64,000 bases of DNA from JADGQN01 sp035315185 (GTDB lineage Bacteria > Desulfobacterota > Syntrophorhabdia > Syntrophorhabdales > WCHB1-27): positions 1-64,000 of the forward strand of contig DATFYE010000145.1 of NCBI GenBank assembly GCA_035315185.1. Reading direction: 5' to 3'. Within the stretch, counting starts at the first letter, position 1. Every line of letters begins with the position of its first letter. Made by a program: the position numbers and the translations under genes. Under the pieces are notes generated by a model. That model was not told the origin of the DNA. It made no database searches and saw only the letters and a list, made by a program, of their open reading frames with translations. This document shows, piece after piece, positions 25,860 to 34,460 of this stretch.

Positions 25860-27146
25860 TCATAGTCTCTGGATAAGGTAGAGAAACGTAGGTAACCTGC
25901 TGTGTGTCTTCAAGTCGTGAAATCTTCGCATGATTTCCCGCCGCCTTGCATCATCGACGCTCTGTTCATCCACGACAGGTGACAGGTACATCGCACCCTT
26001 GGCACGGATTGGGTCCAGCCTGTTTCTGGTTAGTTCCAGGAGCGAGTTGAAATGGTCCGCTGAGAATTGATCACTGAAGACAAAATTGGCGGTCACCTCT
26101 ACCTTCTGGTACCTGCGGTTGATATCGAGCATCCTGGAGAATGCCTCTCGTACGGTTTCTACGGCAACGGGCCTTCTGAGCCCTCTCAATGTGGCACAGT
26201 CAGCCGCCTCAAGCCCTATGTTAATGAAGGTAGTTGAGTAGGGGAGGCTGTTCAACGTCTCGAACAGCTCATCTTCCGCGCCGATTATGGAAAGCGGGCT
26301 GCCGAAAAGAAAGAGCACGGGCTCCTTGACATAGGAGCGTTCTAGCTCGAACAGGTCATATGCCTTTTCCGCTGCGAAACGGACGAGGTCCCTCCCTGCT
26401 TGTAAGGCATCATGCTGCCCGAGAAAGACTGCGCTATAGTTTCGGAGGTCTTTACCGTAGAGTTGTTTCAGATGCTGTATCTGATCGAGTATCTCCGCCG
26501 GAGGCAAAGCCTTGAAGCCCCGCCCTGACTTGACCCTGCAAAAACCGCAATTCAGCAGGCAGCCCTCGGCTATCGTGATAGGGATTATTTCATAGTCAAC
26601 GTGGCGGCTGTCTGGCGGCAGCACCGTTACCCGTCCCCTGATCAGATGATGGAGTTGGGCCGCCTTTGATCTCAGCATGCCCGGACTGTTCCGGGCTACG
26701 GAGAGGAGAAGCGCTTTCGCAGCCTCTGGCAGGGCGCGTGATATCAGCTCTCCAGCTTTACGCCTCAGAGCTGTCCAGGCGCTAATCACGCTCGTTAATC
26801 TGGTGCTTTCGAACGGGTTATCGCCGAGGATGGCATTGGATGGATAGGAGAGGTAAGGATAGTAGTATTCGCCCAGGAGATCGTAAATCCCTTTGTAGTC
26901 GCCTGAGGAGTAATAGACCCAGTCGTTACCGGCGGTCCGCTTCAGCCATTCTGCGGGATACGGCCAGGTGTTTCCTTTTCCCTCGACCAACTTGATCTGT
27001 CCCTCAAGGTTGAACTGAAAGGTATATGTCGATGTTCGTATTTCCGAAAAGCGGCCGTACCGGACCGGGTAGCTGAATGTGCCGAACCGCTCTACCCCCT
27101 GCTTCTCCGGGGTAATGATTAAATCGTCAATTTCGTAGGATCCCAT
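25860..27146 (-). CDS. Radical SAM protein of unknown function
   Basis: A 428-residue enzyme. The iron-sulfur motif CLLNCGFCRVKSG near residue 197 fits CX3CX2C after the strand DYEIIPITIAEG. Later blocks (FLFGSPLSIIGA and TTFINIGLEAAD) fit the TIM barrel of radical SAM proteins. About 180 N-terminal residues have no recognised domain, with aromatic-rich beta-like segments (YYSSGDYKGIYDLLGEYYYP). No partner gene points to a substrate. The last base of the stop codon is the first base beyond repeat copy A. Confidence 0.8.
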   Translation of the reverse strand: MGSYEIDDLIITPEKQGVERFGTFSYPVRYGRFSEIRTSTYTFQFNLEGQIKLVEGKGNTWPYPAEWLKRTAGNDWVYYSSGDYKGIYDLLGEYYYPYLSYPSNAILGDNPFESTRLTSVISAWTALRRKAGELISRALPEAAKALLLSVARNSPGMLRSKAAQLHHLIRGRVTVLPPDSRHVDYEIIPITIAEGCLLNCGFCRVKSGRGFKALPPAEILDQIQHLKQLYGKDLRNYSAVFLGQHDALQAGRDLVRFAAEKAYDLFELERSYVKEPVLFLFGSPLSIIGAEDELFETLNSLPYSTTFINIGLEAADCATLRGLRRPVAVETVREAFSRMLDINRRYQKVEVTANFVFSDQFSADHFNSLLELTRNRLDPIRAKGAMYLSPVVDEQSVDDARRREIMRRFHDLKTHSRLPTFLYLIQRL

Positions 27147-27243
27147 CGCGTTATCCGAGCTGTTTTATGTTTTTCCCGTTCATACGACTTTTCTTGCGTT
27201 TGTAAAACGAATGATTATATCATATGCCAAACGGGAGGGGCTC

Positions 27244-28278
27244 ATGAAGGTCGGGATAGTCAAGCACCAGATTTACCTCGAACACATCACCGATGATTTT
27301 CATCCTGAAAACCCACAAAGGCTGGTTCACATCTATACCATGCTTGAAGGGCTGGATCAGGATGGACTCGCGTACGTCGAGCCCCGCATGGCGACACACG
27401 AAGAGATCGCCCTGAACCATGAAGTGTCGTACATCAATTTCGTCGCTGAAACAAAAGGCAAGGTCCAAAGGCGCCTGGACCCTGATACGGTGACTTCTCC
27501 GAAATCTTACGAAGCTGCGTGCATGGCGGTGGGAGGGTTCCTGGAGTTGAGTGATGCGCTTTTTGCGGGCAAGATCAATAATGGGTTCGCTCTCGTGAGG
27601 CCTCCGGGCCACCACGCAGAACGTGGAAAGGCCATGGGCTTCTGCATTTTCAATAACATTGCGGTCGGGGCACGTTACCTCACCAGTAAGTACGGCCTCA
27701 AGAGGATCTTCATTGTGGATTGGGACCTGCATCACGGCAACGGCACTCAGCACAGCTTCTATAGTGATTCAGACATTCTTTATCTGTCTACGCACCAGTA
27801 TCCGTATTATCCGGGGACCGGCTGGTATGATGAAATCGGGTCAGGGCAAGGCAAGGGTTACACGATCAATGTCCCCCTGTCTTATGGCATGGGCGATGCG
27901 GATTACGCACACGTGTTTGAGGAAATCGTGCTGCCCGTGGCGCGCAAATGGAAGCCGGAAATAATTCTCGTATCGGCCGGTTTTGACATACATCATAATG
28001 ACCCCCTCGGTGGAATGTCCGTAACCGAAAGCGGTTTCGCGAAGATGACCGAATTGCTGATGCACGTTGCAGAAGAGGTATGTGAAGGAAAAATACTCTT
28101 TGCCCTTGAGGGCGGCTACGATCTTTCAGGACTGACCAACTCGGTGAAAGCAGTCATTCTGCAGCTACGCAAAACGCCGCTCTACGTCCAGAATATCAAG
28201 GAGAGTCCATCGAGCGCGGTACAGGAGACGGTGCAACAAGTAAAGAAGGTGCTCCAACCTCACTGGGGGGATTTTTAG
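27244..28278 (+). CDS. Histone-deacetylase-family (AcuC/APAH-like) amidohydrolase
   Basis: A 344-residue zinc hydrolase of the arginase/deacetylase fold. The catalytic His pair is in RPPGHHAERGKAMGFC near residue 130, zinc ligands in DWDLHHGNGTQ near 165, and a later Asp in SAGFDIHHNDPLGG. Expected activity: removal of acetyl from lysine, polyamine or a similar amide. The ATG at 27244 has GGGAGGGG 6-13 bases before it; an upstream in-frame start at 27211 is less likely. The stop codon overlaps that of the convergent HU gene. Confidence 0.88.
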   Translation: MKVGIVKHQIYLEHITDDFHPENPQRLVHIYTMLEGLDQDGLAYVEPRMATHEEIALNHEVSYINFVAETKGKVQRRLDPDTVTSPKSYEAACMAVGGFLELSDALFAGKINNGFALVRPPGHHAERGKAMGFCIFNNIAVGARYLTSKYGLKRIFIVDWDLHHGNGTQHSFYSDSDILYLSTHQYPYYPGTGWYDEIGSGQGKGYTINVPLSYGMGDADYAHVFEEIVLPVARKWKPEIILVSAGFDIHHNDPLGGMSVTESGFAKMTELLMHVAEEVCEGKILFALEGGYDLSGLTNSVKAVILQLRKTPLYVQNIKESPSSAVQETVQQVKKVLQPHWGDF

Positions 28279-28553
28279 GCTTTAGCTATCGCTTCCTTCA
28301 ACTCCTTGCCAACCTTGAAATAGGGGAGTTTCTTTGCCGGCACCTCAACAACTTCGCCATTCTTAGGATTCCTGCCCTTGTAAGGTTTGTACTGCCTGAC
28401 AGAAAAGCTGCCGAAGCCCCTTATCTCAACGCGTTCGCCGTTGACGATAGCCTTTTTGATGCTCTCTGTGACAGTGTCGACAACGACCTTGGCTACTTTC
28501 TGATTCATGCCAGTTTTCTCGGCGAGTTTGTTAACGATATCTGTCTTATTCAT
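28275..28553 (-). CDS. HU/IHF-family DNA-binding protein
   Basis: A 92-residue nucleoid protein. It has the usual helical dimer part (MNKTDIVNKLAEKTGM) and beta-arm signature GFGSFSVRQYKPYKGRNPKN, ending in LPYFKVGKELKEAIAKA. The GGAGGGG ribosome site is well placed. It ends inside the 3' end of the convergent deacetylase gene. Confidence 0.93.
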   Translation of the reverse strand: MNKTDIVNKLAEKTGMNQKVAKVVVDTVTESIKKAIVNGERVEIRGFGSFSVRQYKPYKGRNPKNGEVVEVPAKKLPYFKVGKELKEAIAKA

Positions 28554-28571
28554 GGTAAAGCCCCTCCACTG

Positions 28572-29402
28572 CTATAGGTTGTCAATAACGTACTGATAAG
28601 CGTTTCTGAAAACTTTTAACCCTTCTCCCTCTTCCGGAAGATGTTCGCGCGTCCAGTGTGGATGCTGCGTGTAATGGACGAAGGCCTCGGGATGAGGCAT
28701 CAAACCAAAGATTCTGCCTGACGGATCACACAGGGCAGCTATGGAATCGGCAGAGCCGTTCGGATTCCAGGGAAACTCTGTCGTTACATGTCCGTTCTCG
28801 TCAGCATACTGCATGGCTATGTGTCCGTCGTCTCTCAGTTGCTGCAGGGTCTCTTTTGTTTTCGTGACGAGCTTTCCCTCGCCGTGACGCACCGGAAGGT
28901 AAATTCTATCCATATCTTTTGTGAAGATGCAAGAGGAAAGTTGGTTTACCTTCAGCCAGACCCAGCGATCCTGAAACCTCCCTGAATCGTTAAAGGTGAG
29001 TGTGACGGACTGGTCGCCGTATTGGCCCGCGAGGGCGGGCAAGAGCCCGGTCTTTACGAGGAGCTGAAACCCGTTGCAGATGCCTATGATGATTTTCCTC
29101 TCTGCCACGAAGCGGACCAGTTCATCGAGGAAAGGCGCGTCAGTGGCCCGGGTCGCGTGCACTTTCTGATACTTCCATTTGACCGCCTGTGCCTTTGCCG
29201 AACCAAGATCGTCACCGTCGAGAAAACCACCCGGAAAGTTGAGAAACTGGTATTCATGGATGCTCCTGGTACCGTCCAGCAGGGAATTGATGTGGACGAT
29301 TTCGGCGTCAAACCCAACAAGCCTGTTGGCATGGGCCGTCTCGAGTTCGCAGTTGATGCCGTTGCCCGACAGCACCAGGCTTTTTGGCTTTCTCCTTTTC
29401 AC
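28572..29402 (-). CDS. purQ: PurQ-type glutamine amidotransferase (FGAM synthase subunit)
   Basis: A 276-residue class I glutamine amidotransferase that supplies ammonia for formylglycinamidine ribonucleotide synthesis in purine biosynthesis. The nucleophile Cys is in GICNGFQLLVKTGLLP near residue 104, and His-Glu in GLMPHPEAFVHY near 245. Length lies between short PurQ and the PurL C-terminal domain. A long open frame runs upstream, but the GTG at 29402 fits best: N-terminus KPKSLVLSGNGINCE, a GGAG site 5 bases before, and a GTGA overlap with the stop of the ccsA-like gene. Confidence 0.87.
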   Translation of the reverse strand: MKRRKPKSLVLSGNGINCELETAHANRLVGFDAEIVHINSLLDGTRSIHEYQFLNFPGGFLDGDDLGSAKAQAVKWKYQKVHATRATDAPFLDELVRFVAERKIIIGICNGFQLLVKTGLLPALAGQYGDQSVTLTFNDSGRFQDRWVWLKVNQLSSCIFTKDMDRIYLPVRHGEGKLVTKTKETLQQLRDDGHIAMQYADENGHVTTEFPWNPNGSADSIAALCDPSGRIFGLMPHPEAFVHYTQHPHWTREHLPEEGEGLKVFRNAYQYVIDNL

Positions 29403-30217
29403 GCTGCTCCGTAACTGTGTAATCCGGAAAGGATAAAGTTTACACCAAAATACGTGAAAATAACACTGGCAAAGCCGATGATGGAAAGCAGGGCTATGCG
29501 CCTTCCCTTCCATCCCCGGGCGAAGCGCGCGTGCAGGAAAAGCGCGTAGAAAATCCAGGTGATCAAAGACCAGGTCTCTTTCGGGTCCCAGCTCCAGTAC
29601 GACCCCCAAGCGTAATGGGCCCACACGGCGCCCGTGAGAATTCCCGCACTCAGCATGGGAAATCCCACCATTACAGACCGGTAGTTGAGCTCTTCAAGCC
29701 TCTCTTCCGGGGGCATAACGCTCTTCCAGTTGAAGATCGAAAAGAGTCCAGCAAGAAAGGAGACGGCGAACGAGGCGTATGCTATAAAACAGGTGAAGAC
29801 ATGTATGTGGAGCCAGTTGCTCTGCAGGGCAGGGATAAGCGGCTGGATTTTTTTGTCAACCGATGATGAGAAGGAGGCGTATCCCATAAAGCCCAGAGCA
29901 ATGAGGCAGGCGAACATGGTGAGCAACGGAAACCGCAGCCTCTTCTTCATGACGATGACTATGAGCGAGATGCACCATCCGTAAAAAATGAGCGACTCAT
30001 AAAAGTTGGAGAGGGGCGCATGGCCGATGGAGAGTCTGTACGATTCCACCCACCTGACAACCAGCCCTGCCGTGTGGAGCCCGAAAGTAACGTACAGCGC
30101 CACCCAGACGAAGGTGAGCACCCTTTCCTGTTTCGTGGCAAAGTAGACAAGGTGCGCAAAGAACAGAAAAAGATAGAGGAACGTCACAACGGCAAGGATC
30201 TTGTTACTCACGAGCAT
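29399..30217 (-). CDS. ccsA: Cytochrome c biogenesis protein, CcsA/ResC family
   Basis: A 272-residue polytopic protein with eight or so membrane segments. The haem-handling WWD-type motif is WGSYWSWDPKETWSL near residue 204. Conserved His occur in VRWVESYRLSIGHAPLSN and HVFTCFIAYA. With ResB it forms the System II synthase that delivers haem to apocytochromes at the outer face of the membrane. It overlaps the resB-like gene by 10 bp and purQ by 4 bp. Confidence 0.92.
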   Translation of the reverse strand: MLVSNKILAVVTFLYLFLFFAHLVYFATKQERVLTFVWVALYVTFGLHTAGLVVRWVESYRLSIGHAPLSNFYESLIFYGWCISLIVIVMKKRLRFPLLTMFACLIALGFMGYASFSSSVDKKIQPLIPALQSNWLHIHVFTCFIAYASFAVSFLAGLFSIFNWKSVMPPEERLEELNYRSVMVGFPMLSAGILTGAVWAHYAWGSYWSWDPKETWSLITWIFYALFLHARFARGWKGRRIALLSIIGFASVIFTYFGVNFILSGLHSYGAA

Positions 30218-31521
30218 CCAAGTTTCCCTTTCAGCTTCTCGAATTCTTCCTTGAATCCTTCCTTGTTCTTTAAGGCTGTGCCGGCTACGAGCACACCCTT
30301 AGATACCTCTACCAGATAGATTCGCCTGTGGTAAAGAAAAAAGTTCACATAGAGCCCGAAGAGGATAAGAGCAAAGCCGAACCAGACGACCCAGACACCG
30401 GGGTCACGCGACACTTCCAAACCCGTGTAATAATCTTCCTTGATATCATCAAGGCGAACCGTGGTGCCGAGGATACTTTTTTCTCTCAGTCTCGCGACAT
30501 CCTTCAAGAACCACGTCGTTTGGGGCTGACCATCTTGTTCTACGTACGCTATCTGGACGCCGGGGCCGAAGTTGTGTACCGATTTTTCGTACCGTACGGC
30601 CAGCAGGTGAAGCTTATCCTTCTGGTACACACCGCCCTGGCCGAGTTCCACCCTTTCCCCTCCGACATCAAAAACAAAGACCGGGTTACTGCCGTAACTC
30701 GACTGGTAGATGTTTACGCCATTGTAGTTCAAAGGATCATTGACCCTGATGCTTTTCTGTAAGACACTTTTTCCGTTCTCCAGGACTTCGACGTTGCTGA
30801 CATAGTCTTTCGGCTCGCCGGAAGGATAGAAGGAGACCTTGAAGTCGTCGAGCTTGATGGCAAAGCCGAGAGGTTTGCGTTCCGACGTGCTGCCTCTCGC
30901 TACCACCGAATCCTTGGTCTCACCTTTAGCGAGTGTCAGTGGTCCCCTGTACCCGAAGAGGACACCGATGAGCCCACCCACCAGAATGATGATGATGCTG
31001 AGATGCACCATGTAAACCGCGTATCGTCCCAGAGAGCCTCGCTCGAGCACCCGGCTGCCCTCATTATTCTGGGCGTTTCTATATCGCTTGAAAACGCCGG
31101 CTATGTCATCAATCTTTTTCCCCGGTAGCAGGCAGCGCAGGCCCATCGCATCGAGCGCCTTTTCGTTGGGTATCTTTACCGTGGCCCTGCTCTTGAGGAG
31201 CCTGATAAACCTCGGCAAGCTGCAGAATATCAGGTTCAGAACTAACAGGCTTATGGCGCCAATAAACCATTTGCTGTGGAACACGTCATCAAGACCGAGA
31301 AACCTGATGATCGTGTAGGTGCTCTCAGAATAAAAGGAGAGGTACTCCTCCGGCGAAGCCTGTTGTTTCACCAGCGTCCCGAAAATAGACGCTACGGCAA
31401 TGAACGCAAGGAGAGCAATGGCCAGCGTTACAGAGGATAGAAACTCGTAGGCGTGATCAAGGAAACTGGGTGAGGGAGGGGGCTCCCCCTCCCTCCCGAC
31501 GTTACTTTTTGTGGCACTCAT
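30208..31521 (-). CDS. resB: Cytochrome c biogenesis protein, ResB/Ccs1 family
   Basis: A 437-residue ResB protein. Two membrane helices near the N-terminus (SSVTLAIALLAFIAVASIFG), a third near residue 175, a large periplasmic part, and a last helix near 390 (WVVWFGFALILFGLYVNFFL). It chaperones apocytochrome and works with CcsA/ResC. An open frame extends further upstream, but the ATG at 31521 lies inside the last 20 bases of the tetrahaem cytochrome gene and removes a non-homologous arginine-rich extension. Confidence 0.88.
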   Translation of the reverse strand: MSATKSNVGREGEPPPSPSFLDHAYEFLSSVTLAIALLAFIAVASIFGTLVKQQASPEEYLSFYSESTYTIIRFLGLDDVFHSKWFIGAISLLVLNLIFCSLPRFIRLLKSRATVKIPNEKALDAMGLRCLLPGKKIDDIAGVFKRYRNAQNNEGSRVLERGSLGRYAVYMVHLSIIIILVGGLIGVLFGYRGPLTLAKGETKDSVVARGSTSERKPLGFAIKLDDFKVSFYPSGEPKDYVSNVEVLENGKSVLQKSIRVNDPLNYNGVNIYQSSYGSNPVFVFDVGGERVELGQGGVYQKDKLHLLAVRYEKSVHNFGPGVQIAYVEQDGQPQTTWFLKDVARLREKSILGTTVRLDDIKEDYYTGLEVSRDPGVWVVWFGFALILFGLYVNFFLYHRRIYLVEVSKGVLVAGTALKNKEGFKEEFEKLKGKLGCS

Positions 31522-31873
31522 TACACTTGGTGGGTGCCTTTGCTCCCTTTTCAGCCTGTTCCTTGTGGCAGGTCTGACAGAGCTTGTGGAAGGCGTCCTG
31601 GATCTTAGGAGCGCCATTTTTCACTTCCTTCAGGTCGTGGCAGGTCGTGCAAGCCTTCGGGTTGTCTGCGTCTTTGTGATGGCACTTTGCGCACTCCACC
31701 TTGACCTTGTCAACGTGGACCGCATGTGAAAAGGTCACGGGTGCCATTTTTGCGCCCTCCGCCTTGATGACAACAGGTCCCTTGGGTGGTTCCGCCGCCT
31801 GCGCTATTCCGACAAGCAAAAAAGCGGCAAGCAGCGCTAAAGAAAGAAATGTCGACCGCAACGCAACTCTCAT
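31502..31873 (-). CDS. Tetrahaem cytochrome c3-family protein
   Basis: A 123-residue periplasmic cytochrome: signal peptide (TFLSLALLAAFLLVGIAQAA), then four CxxCH haem sites, CAKCH, CTTCH, CQTCH and CNECH, the last just before the C-terminus. Extra His in TFSHAVHVDK can serve as distal ligands. Typical low-potential electron carrier of anaerobes. The ATG at 31873 follows AAGGGAGG; the in-frame TTG upstream is not needed. First gene of a cluster with the ResB/CcsA machinery that would mature it. Confidence 0.92.
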   Translation of the reverse strand: MRVALRSTFLSLALLAAFLLVGIAQAAEPPKGPVVIKAEGAKMAPVTFSHAVHVDKVKVECAKCHHKDADNPKACTTCHDLKEVKNGAPKIQDAFHKLCQTCHKEQAEKGAKAPTKCNECHKK

Positions 31874-31902
31874 ACCGTACCTCCCTTTCAAAAATTTGCA
31901 AT

Positions 31903-31931
31903 ATTATCAAGAAACTTAGGGATTTAGTCAA
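31903..31931 (-). promoter_or_regulatory. Promoter of the tetrahaem cytochrome operon
   Basis: On the minus strand TTGACT and GATAAT are separated by exactly 17 bp, 30 bp before the ATG at 31873. Confidence 0.6.
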
Positions 31932-32020
31932 GAACTTTTGGACAATCCCCGGTACAGCCTGCTTCCTTTGACTGGACGCCGCACGTGTGCTACAACTTTT
32001 CTCGTTTCGGAGGTGCGCGT

Positions 32021-33016
32021 ATGATCACTGCCATTGGCAGCTTGCCTTTCGTAAATGTCGATGAAGCAATAGATCACATATTTTCCTCGTGCAGAGAGGT
32101 CCCTTTCTGGCCCCAACTGCCGAAACGTTCCTTCTTAGAAGATATGTACGTTCAGTTCCTAGAGCAAGTGCCGTCCGTAATTATTGACGAGCAGAACGAG
32201 AGAGTGTACGTCGACACCTCGATCACCTCAGGCATAGAGCGCTTTTACGAAGACGTTGCAACGAACAACCTGGAAGCCTTCCCCGTATCGGAGGCCGCTG
32301 CGCCCGGCCTATACAGACTTGTCGAGAGACTCTCCGAGATCAAGGATGATGTGAAGATCATCAAGGGACAGCTCACCGGCCCTTTCACCATCGGTCTCGG
32401 GCTCAAGGACGAGAAGGGGCAACCTGTCATGTATAACAGCGCGTATTTTGACATCATAAAGAAGGCCCTGCACATGAAGGCAGCGTGGATGATCACCTTC
32501 ATAAAAAGCCGGTTCCCTGACAAAGAGGTGATGCTCTTTTTTGACGAACCTTTCATGGTCTCCTTCGGTTCGGCCTTTGTCTCGATTGCGAAGTCGGATG
32601 TCGTTTCCCTGATGAATGAAGTACTGGCGGGGCTTGGGGTCAAGAGAGGCGTCCACTGCTGCGGCAACACCGACTGGTCGGTGCTCTTCAGTGTTGATAC
32701 GGATATAATCAATTACGATGCCATCAATTTCCTGGAAACGATTTTTTACTTCAAAGATGAACTGGCAGCATTTTTGCGAAAGGGCGGTGCCATCGCTCCT
32801 GGTCTGGTATCCTCGTCAGAAGCGGTTCTCTCCTCGTCTGTGGAGAATGTAGTAGGCCTCTGGCATAAGTTTGGCGAAGCAGTAGACGCCCTTGGCCTGG
32901 GCGCCAAATGGCAGGAGTGGTTTGTGACGCCCAGTTGCGGGGTCGGGTCTCTTTCGCAACAAGCCGCCAAACGGGTACTCGAGTTGCTGGCGGCATTCGA
33001 AACCGCCCGTAAATAG
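32021..33016 (+). CDS. MetE/UROD-like methyltransferase-family protein
   Basis: A 331-residue TIM-barrel protein resembling the catalytic half of cobalamin-independent methionine synthase. N-terminus MITAIGSLPF, the strand VKIIKGQLTGPFT, the barrel strand LFFDEPFM, a His-Cys-Cys site GVHCCGNTDW near residue 213, and C-terminal TPSCGVGSLS with the third likely zinc Cys. It lacks the N-terminal half of MetE, so it more likely transfers a methyl group to or from a corrinoid or thiol. The ATG at 32021 has GGAGG before it. Confidence 0.75.
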   Translation: MITAIGSLPFVNVDEAIDHIFSSCREVPFWPQLPKRSFLEDMYVQFLEQVPSVIIDEQNERVYVDTSITSGIERFYEDVATNNLEAFPVSEAAAPGLYRLVERLSEIKDDVKIIKGQLTGPFTIGLGLKDEKGQPVMYNSAYFDIIKKALHMKAAWMITFIKSRFPDKEVMLFFDEPFMVSFGSAFVSIAKSDVVSLMNEVLAGLGVKRGVHCCGNTDWSVLFSVDTDIINYDAINFLETIFYFKDELAAFLRKGGAIAPGLVSSSEAVLSSSVENVVGLWHKFGEAVDALGLGAKWQEWFVTPSCGVGSLSQQAAKRVLELLAAFETARK

Positions 33017-33030
33017 CAATCGGGCGGTTT
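33000..33030 (+). terminator. Hairpin over the stop codon of the MetE-like gene
   Basis: AAACCGCCCG (33000-33009) and CGGGCGGTTT (33021-33030) form a perfect 10-bp stem around an 11-base loop that holds the TAG stop. The T-tract is only three bases, so terminator strength is uncertain. Confidence 0.5.
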
Positions 33031-33166
33031 GTGAAGAGTTCATGTGCCCCGTCGCCAACAGAGCAAATCATGGCCAGACCCCATCGGCACGATTTTGCAC
33101 TATATATTTTTCAACTGCTGCCGATAAAAGATTTGGCAGCCGGATAAGGACGGTCGGGAGTGACTT

Positions 33167-33460
33167 ATGTTAAAAATGTCGGTTGAATCTGTATGGCCCG
33201 GGGCAGTGCTGGCGAAACCGATCGTGAATGACGCAGGTATCAGCCTGATCGCTGCGGGCGTTGAGGTCACCGGATCCCTCAAGGAAAAATTGGCCAGCAT
33301 GGGTGTCACCGAGATTTTCATTGCTGGCAAGCGGGTACCTGACATCCCAAAGGAAGAATTCCTTGCCAAGGTTGATGTCTCCTTCAGCAAGACCGAGGAA
33401 GACCCCCGCATGGCAGTGATGAAGAGGGCCCTTCTCGCGCATGTGGAGGAACTGTACTGA
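33167..33460 (+). CDS. Small conserved protein upstream of HDOD gene
   Basis: A 97-residue cytoplasmic protein. The segment VWPGAVLAKPIVNDAGISLI followed by an AAGVEVTGSLKEKLASMGV helix resembles the small N-terminal domain of many HD-GYP proteins (V-PGMVLAKPV...LL-AG). The remainder has no known motif. It overlaps the HDOD start by one base (TGATG). Probably a split-off regulatory domain acting with the HDOD protein. Confidence 0.65.
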   Translation: MLKMSVESVWPGAVLAKPIVNDAGISLIAAGVEVTGSLKEKLASMGVTEIFIAGKRVPDIPKEEFLAKVDVSFSKTEEDPRMAVMKRALLAHVEELY

Positions 33461-34302
33461 TGCTCGATGCCGAGAGGGTACGGGCGAAAGTCGAAAGGAC
33501 AAACGCCGTTCCGACCATTCCCCTTGTGATTAAAAAGATTCTTAGGGCCGTGGACCAGCCAGCCACCTCGCCCGCAGCCGTGAGTAAGCTGATATCAAGC
33601 GATCCTGCTCTCACGGCCAAGGTCCTGAAGGTCATCAACGCTGCCATGTATGGCTTCGTCGCCCGCATCGCATCGGTCAATCAGGCTGTGGTGCTTCTCG
33701 GTATGAATGTTGTCCGGGCCCTGCTCCTCGGCGTATCAATGTTTGAGATGATGGAGCAGACCACGATGGGGCTTTGGAAGCATTCCCTCGGTTGTGCTAC
33801 CGTTGCGAAACTACTAGCGCAGAAGAAGGGCATGTTTGACCCGGAGGAGGCCTCTGTTGCAGGGCTACTGCACGACATCGGCAAAGTTGTCCTAAGCATT
33901 CAGTATCCGAAAGAGTACCAGATGGCAGTCGCTGCTGCTGGTGAGCGAAGCATGTTTCTCCCCGACGTGGAGATGGAGGTCTTCAATATGACCCATGCCA
34001 CTGCGGGCGCCTACTTTGCCAACACCTGGCGTCTGCCGAAATTCGTCGTGGAATCGATCCGCTGTCACCACGAACCATCTCTTACAATAACCGCACCGAT
34101 GCACGCCACTACGGTTCACATGGCGGACATATTGGTCAAGGCTTACAATGTGGGCTTTTCCGGCGACCCTTTCGTCCCAATCGTCCACCAATCTTCCTGG
34201 GAACTCTTCGATTTCAGTGAAGCTCAGATGAAAGATTTATTTGCTGAAATAGGAGACGCAATCGCTCAAATCGACGATTTCCTCGAAACCCCCAACCGTT
34301 AA
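33460..34302 (+). CDS. HDOD-domain protein
   Basis: A 280-residue HDOD protein. N-terminal VPTIPLVIKKILRAVDQPAT and ISSDPALTAKVLKVINAAMYG are hallmark blocks, and a residual HD-like LLHDIGKVVLS lies near residue 145. HDOD proteins are usually non-catalytic scaffolds in signalling linked to c-di-GMP and motility. Translation is coupled to the small gene before it. No chemotaxis or flagellar genes are near. Confidence 0.88.
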   Translation: MLDAERVRAKVERTNAVPTIPLVIKKILRAVDQPATSPAAVSKLISSDPALTAKVLKVINAAMYGFVARIASVNQAVVLLGMNVVRALLLGVSMFEMMEQTTMGLWKHSLGCATVAKLLAQKKGMFDPEEASVAGLLHDIGKVVLSIQYPKEYQMAVAAAGERSMFLPDVEMEVFNMTHATAGAYFANTWRLPKFVVESIRCHHEPSLTITAPMHATTVHMADILVKAYNVGFSGDPFVPIVHQSSWELFDFSEAQMKDLFAEIGDAIAQIDDFLETPNR

Positions 34303-34460
34303 TCCAGCGCTGAACCGCTCCTCATTCGTTTCCGCGTGCACTGTAGCTTAAGTGCGCACTCTCCCGATTCTATTTGAAAGAGACGGTATACAATGCTAAT
34401 CTTAGAGGCGTGCGTCTCTCGCCGCCGCGCTCTTTCCAAACCAGCCATGAGGAGAAGGGT

